Assembly (NCBI GenBank): GCA_947498625.1
Contig: CANMKR010000001.1
Coordinates: 736,090 to 800,089 of the forward strand
Length of the DNA stretch: 64,000 bases
Direction of reading: 5' to 3'
Origin: an uncultured Kangiella sp.
Lineage (GTDB): Bacteria; Pseudomonadota; Gammaproteobacteria; Enterobacterales; Kangiellaceae
Part shown: positions 63,601 to 64,000 of the stretch, piece by piece
Layout of the letters: each line of letters starts with the position of its first letter
Position numbering within the stretch: position 1 is the stretch's first letter
Notes under the pieces: model-generated
What the model saw: the letters and a program-made list of their open reading frames with translations, nothing else
Databases searched by the model: none
Told to the model about the DNA's origin: nothing
Translations under genes and position numbers: made by a program

Positions 63601-64000
63601 ATGCAGCAATTCGATTTAATCAGTTCTGATACAGGGGAGTCCATCGCTTTAGATGGTGGAGAGCTTTTATATTGGCCAAATTTGTTCGATGGTAAGCCAA
63701 GCTTCAAAGAATTGATGGATTCAATTAGCTGGCAAGAAGAAACTCTGAAGATTTATGGAGTTGAAAGGGTAGTACCTAGATTAGTTGCTTGGTATGGCGA
63801 TAAGGGAGCGCACTATCGCTATTCAGGAGTGGATCATATAACCACTCCTTGGAACCAATCGCTTTTAAAGATTAAAGCTGAGTTAGAGCAAATAACAGGC
63901 GAGCAATTTAATAGTTGTTTGTGTAATTTATATCGAAATGGCCAAGATAGTATGGGCTGGCATAGTGATAATGAAAAAGAGCTTGGGGTAAATCCTGTGA
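63601..64000 (+). CDS. AlkB-like 2-oxoglutarate/Fe(II) dioxygenase (cut by window end)
   Basis: The frame opens at ATG 63601 (AAGG shortly upstream) and runs to the window end without a stop, giving the first 133 residues. The start MQQFDLISSDTGESIAL leads to the segments VPRLVAWYGDKGAHYRYSG and NSCLCNLYRNGQDSMGWHSDNEKELG, a clear match to the ALKBH2/3-like branch of AlkB DNA-repair dioxygenases. H-S-D holds the first two iron ligands; the third ligand and the 2-oxoglutarate arginines lie beyond the edge. It should repair alkylated bases such as 1-methyladenine and 3-methylcytosine. Confidence 0.9.
   Translation, partial: MQQFDLISSDTGESIALDGGELLYWPNLFDGKPSFKELMDSISWQEETLKIYGVERVVPRLVAWYGDKGAHYRYSGVDHITTPWNQSLLKIKAELEQITGEQFNSCLCNLYRNGQDSMGWHSDNEKELGVNPV

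Noticed and set aside
1-64000. CRISPR arrays, insertion sequences, prophage, tRNA or rRNA genes
   Set aside because: Reading both strands showed no spaced repeats of CRISPR size, no transposase or integrase and no tRNA-like cloverleaf with CCA end.

Overview
The window is chromosomal DNA of a moderately AT-rich gammaproteobacterium. From rnpB and mraZ (about 0.8 kb) to lpdA (41.2 kb) the gene order is close to that of the E. coli K-12 'minute 2' region: mraZ-rsmH-ftsL-ftsI-murE-murF-mraY-murD-ftsW-murG-murC-ddl-ftsQ-ftsA-ftsZ-lpxC, then secA-mutT-yacG-zapD-coaE, the type IV pilus genes pilD-pilC-pilB-pilA, nadC-ampD-ampE and aceE-aceF-lpdA. The secreted peptidases, tetratricopeptide membrane proteins and 43 kb gene repertoire would fit a Kangiellaceae-like marine member (Oceanospirillales side), but that placement is inference only. 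No tRNA, rRNA operon, insertion sequence, prophage or CRISPR array was found.

Layout. 0-1.7 kb: end of an unknown membrane protein, a small membrane-anchored hypothetical, RNase P RNA, and a DUF1569 protein with a twin-arginine-like leader. 1.9-19 kb: the division and cell wall (dcw) cluster, 15 tightly packed or overlapping genes on the + strand, preceded by a recognisable promoter overlapped by 10-bp repeats that look like MraZ binding sites. 19-25 kb: lpxC, a divergent pair (DciA-like DUF721 and an M23 peptidase), secA and mutT. 25-33.4 kb (- strand): yacG, zapD, coaE, pilD, pilC, pilB, two tandem major pilin genes, and nadC. 33.4-41.2 kb (+): ampD, ampE and the pyruvate dehydrogenase complex.

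From 41.3 kb the region is more individual: a DMT-family permease, a secreted S9 dipeptidyl peptidase, two tandem paralogous large membrane TPR proteins, a sorbosone-dehydrogenase-like secreted enzyme, an M13 metallopeptidase lipoprotein, a thioesterase, ttcA, a secreted DUF11-repeat protein with a small secreted partner gene, a fused SpmA/SpmB-like membrane protein, an MTS-type methyltransferase, rlmM, queF, a secreted NTF2-like protein, a POT peptide transporter and the start of an AlkB-like dioxygenase cut by the window edge.

How it fits together: the dcw genes make lipid II (MurC-G, Ddl, MraY) and the divisome (FtsL, I, W, Q, A, Z); ZapD, LpxC and AmpD belong to the same envelope and division economy. 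Secreted peptidases plus a proton-driven peptide importer suggest protein and peptide feeding, with carbon entering through pyruvate dehydrogenase. I did not find a convincing wholly new multi-gene system. The best leads are the paired three-helix/TPR membrane proteins, the DUF11 plus small-secreted-protein pair, the tandem pilins, and two intergenic repeat structures (before mraZ and before lpxC).
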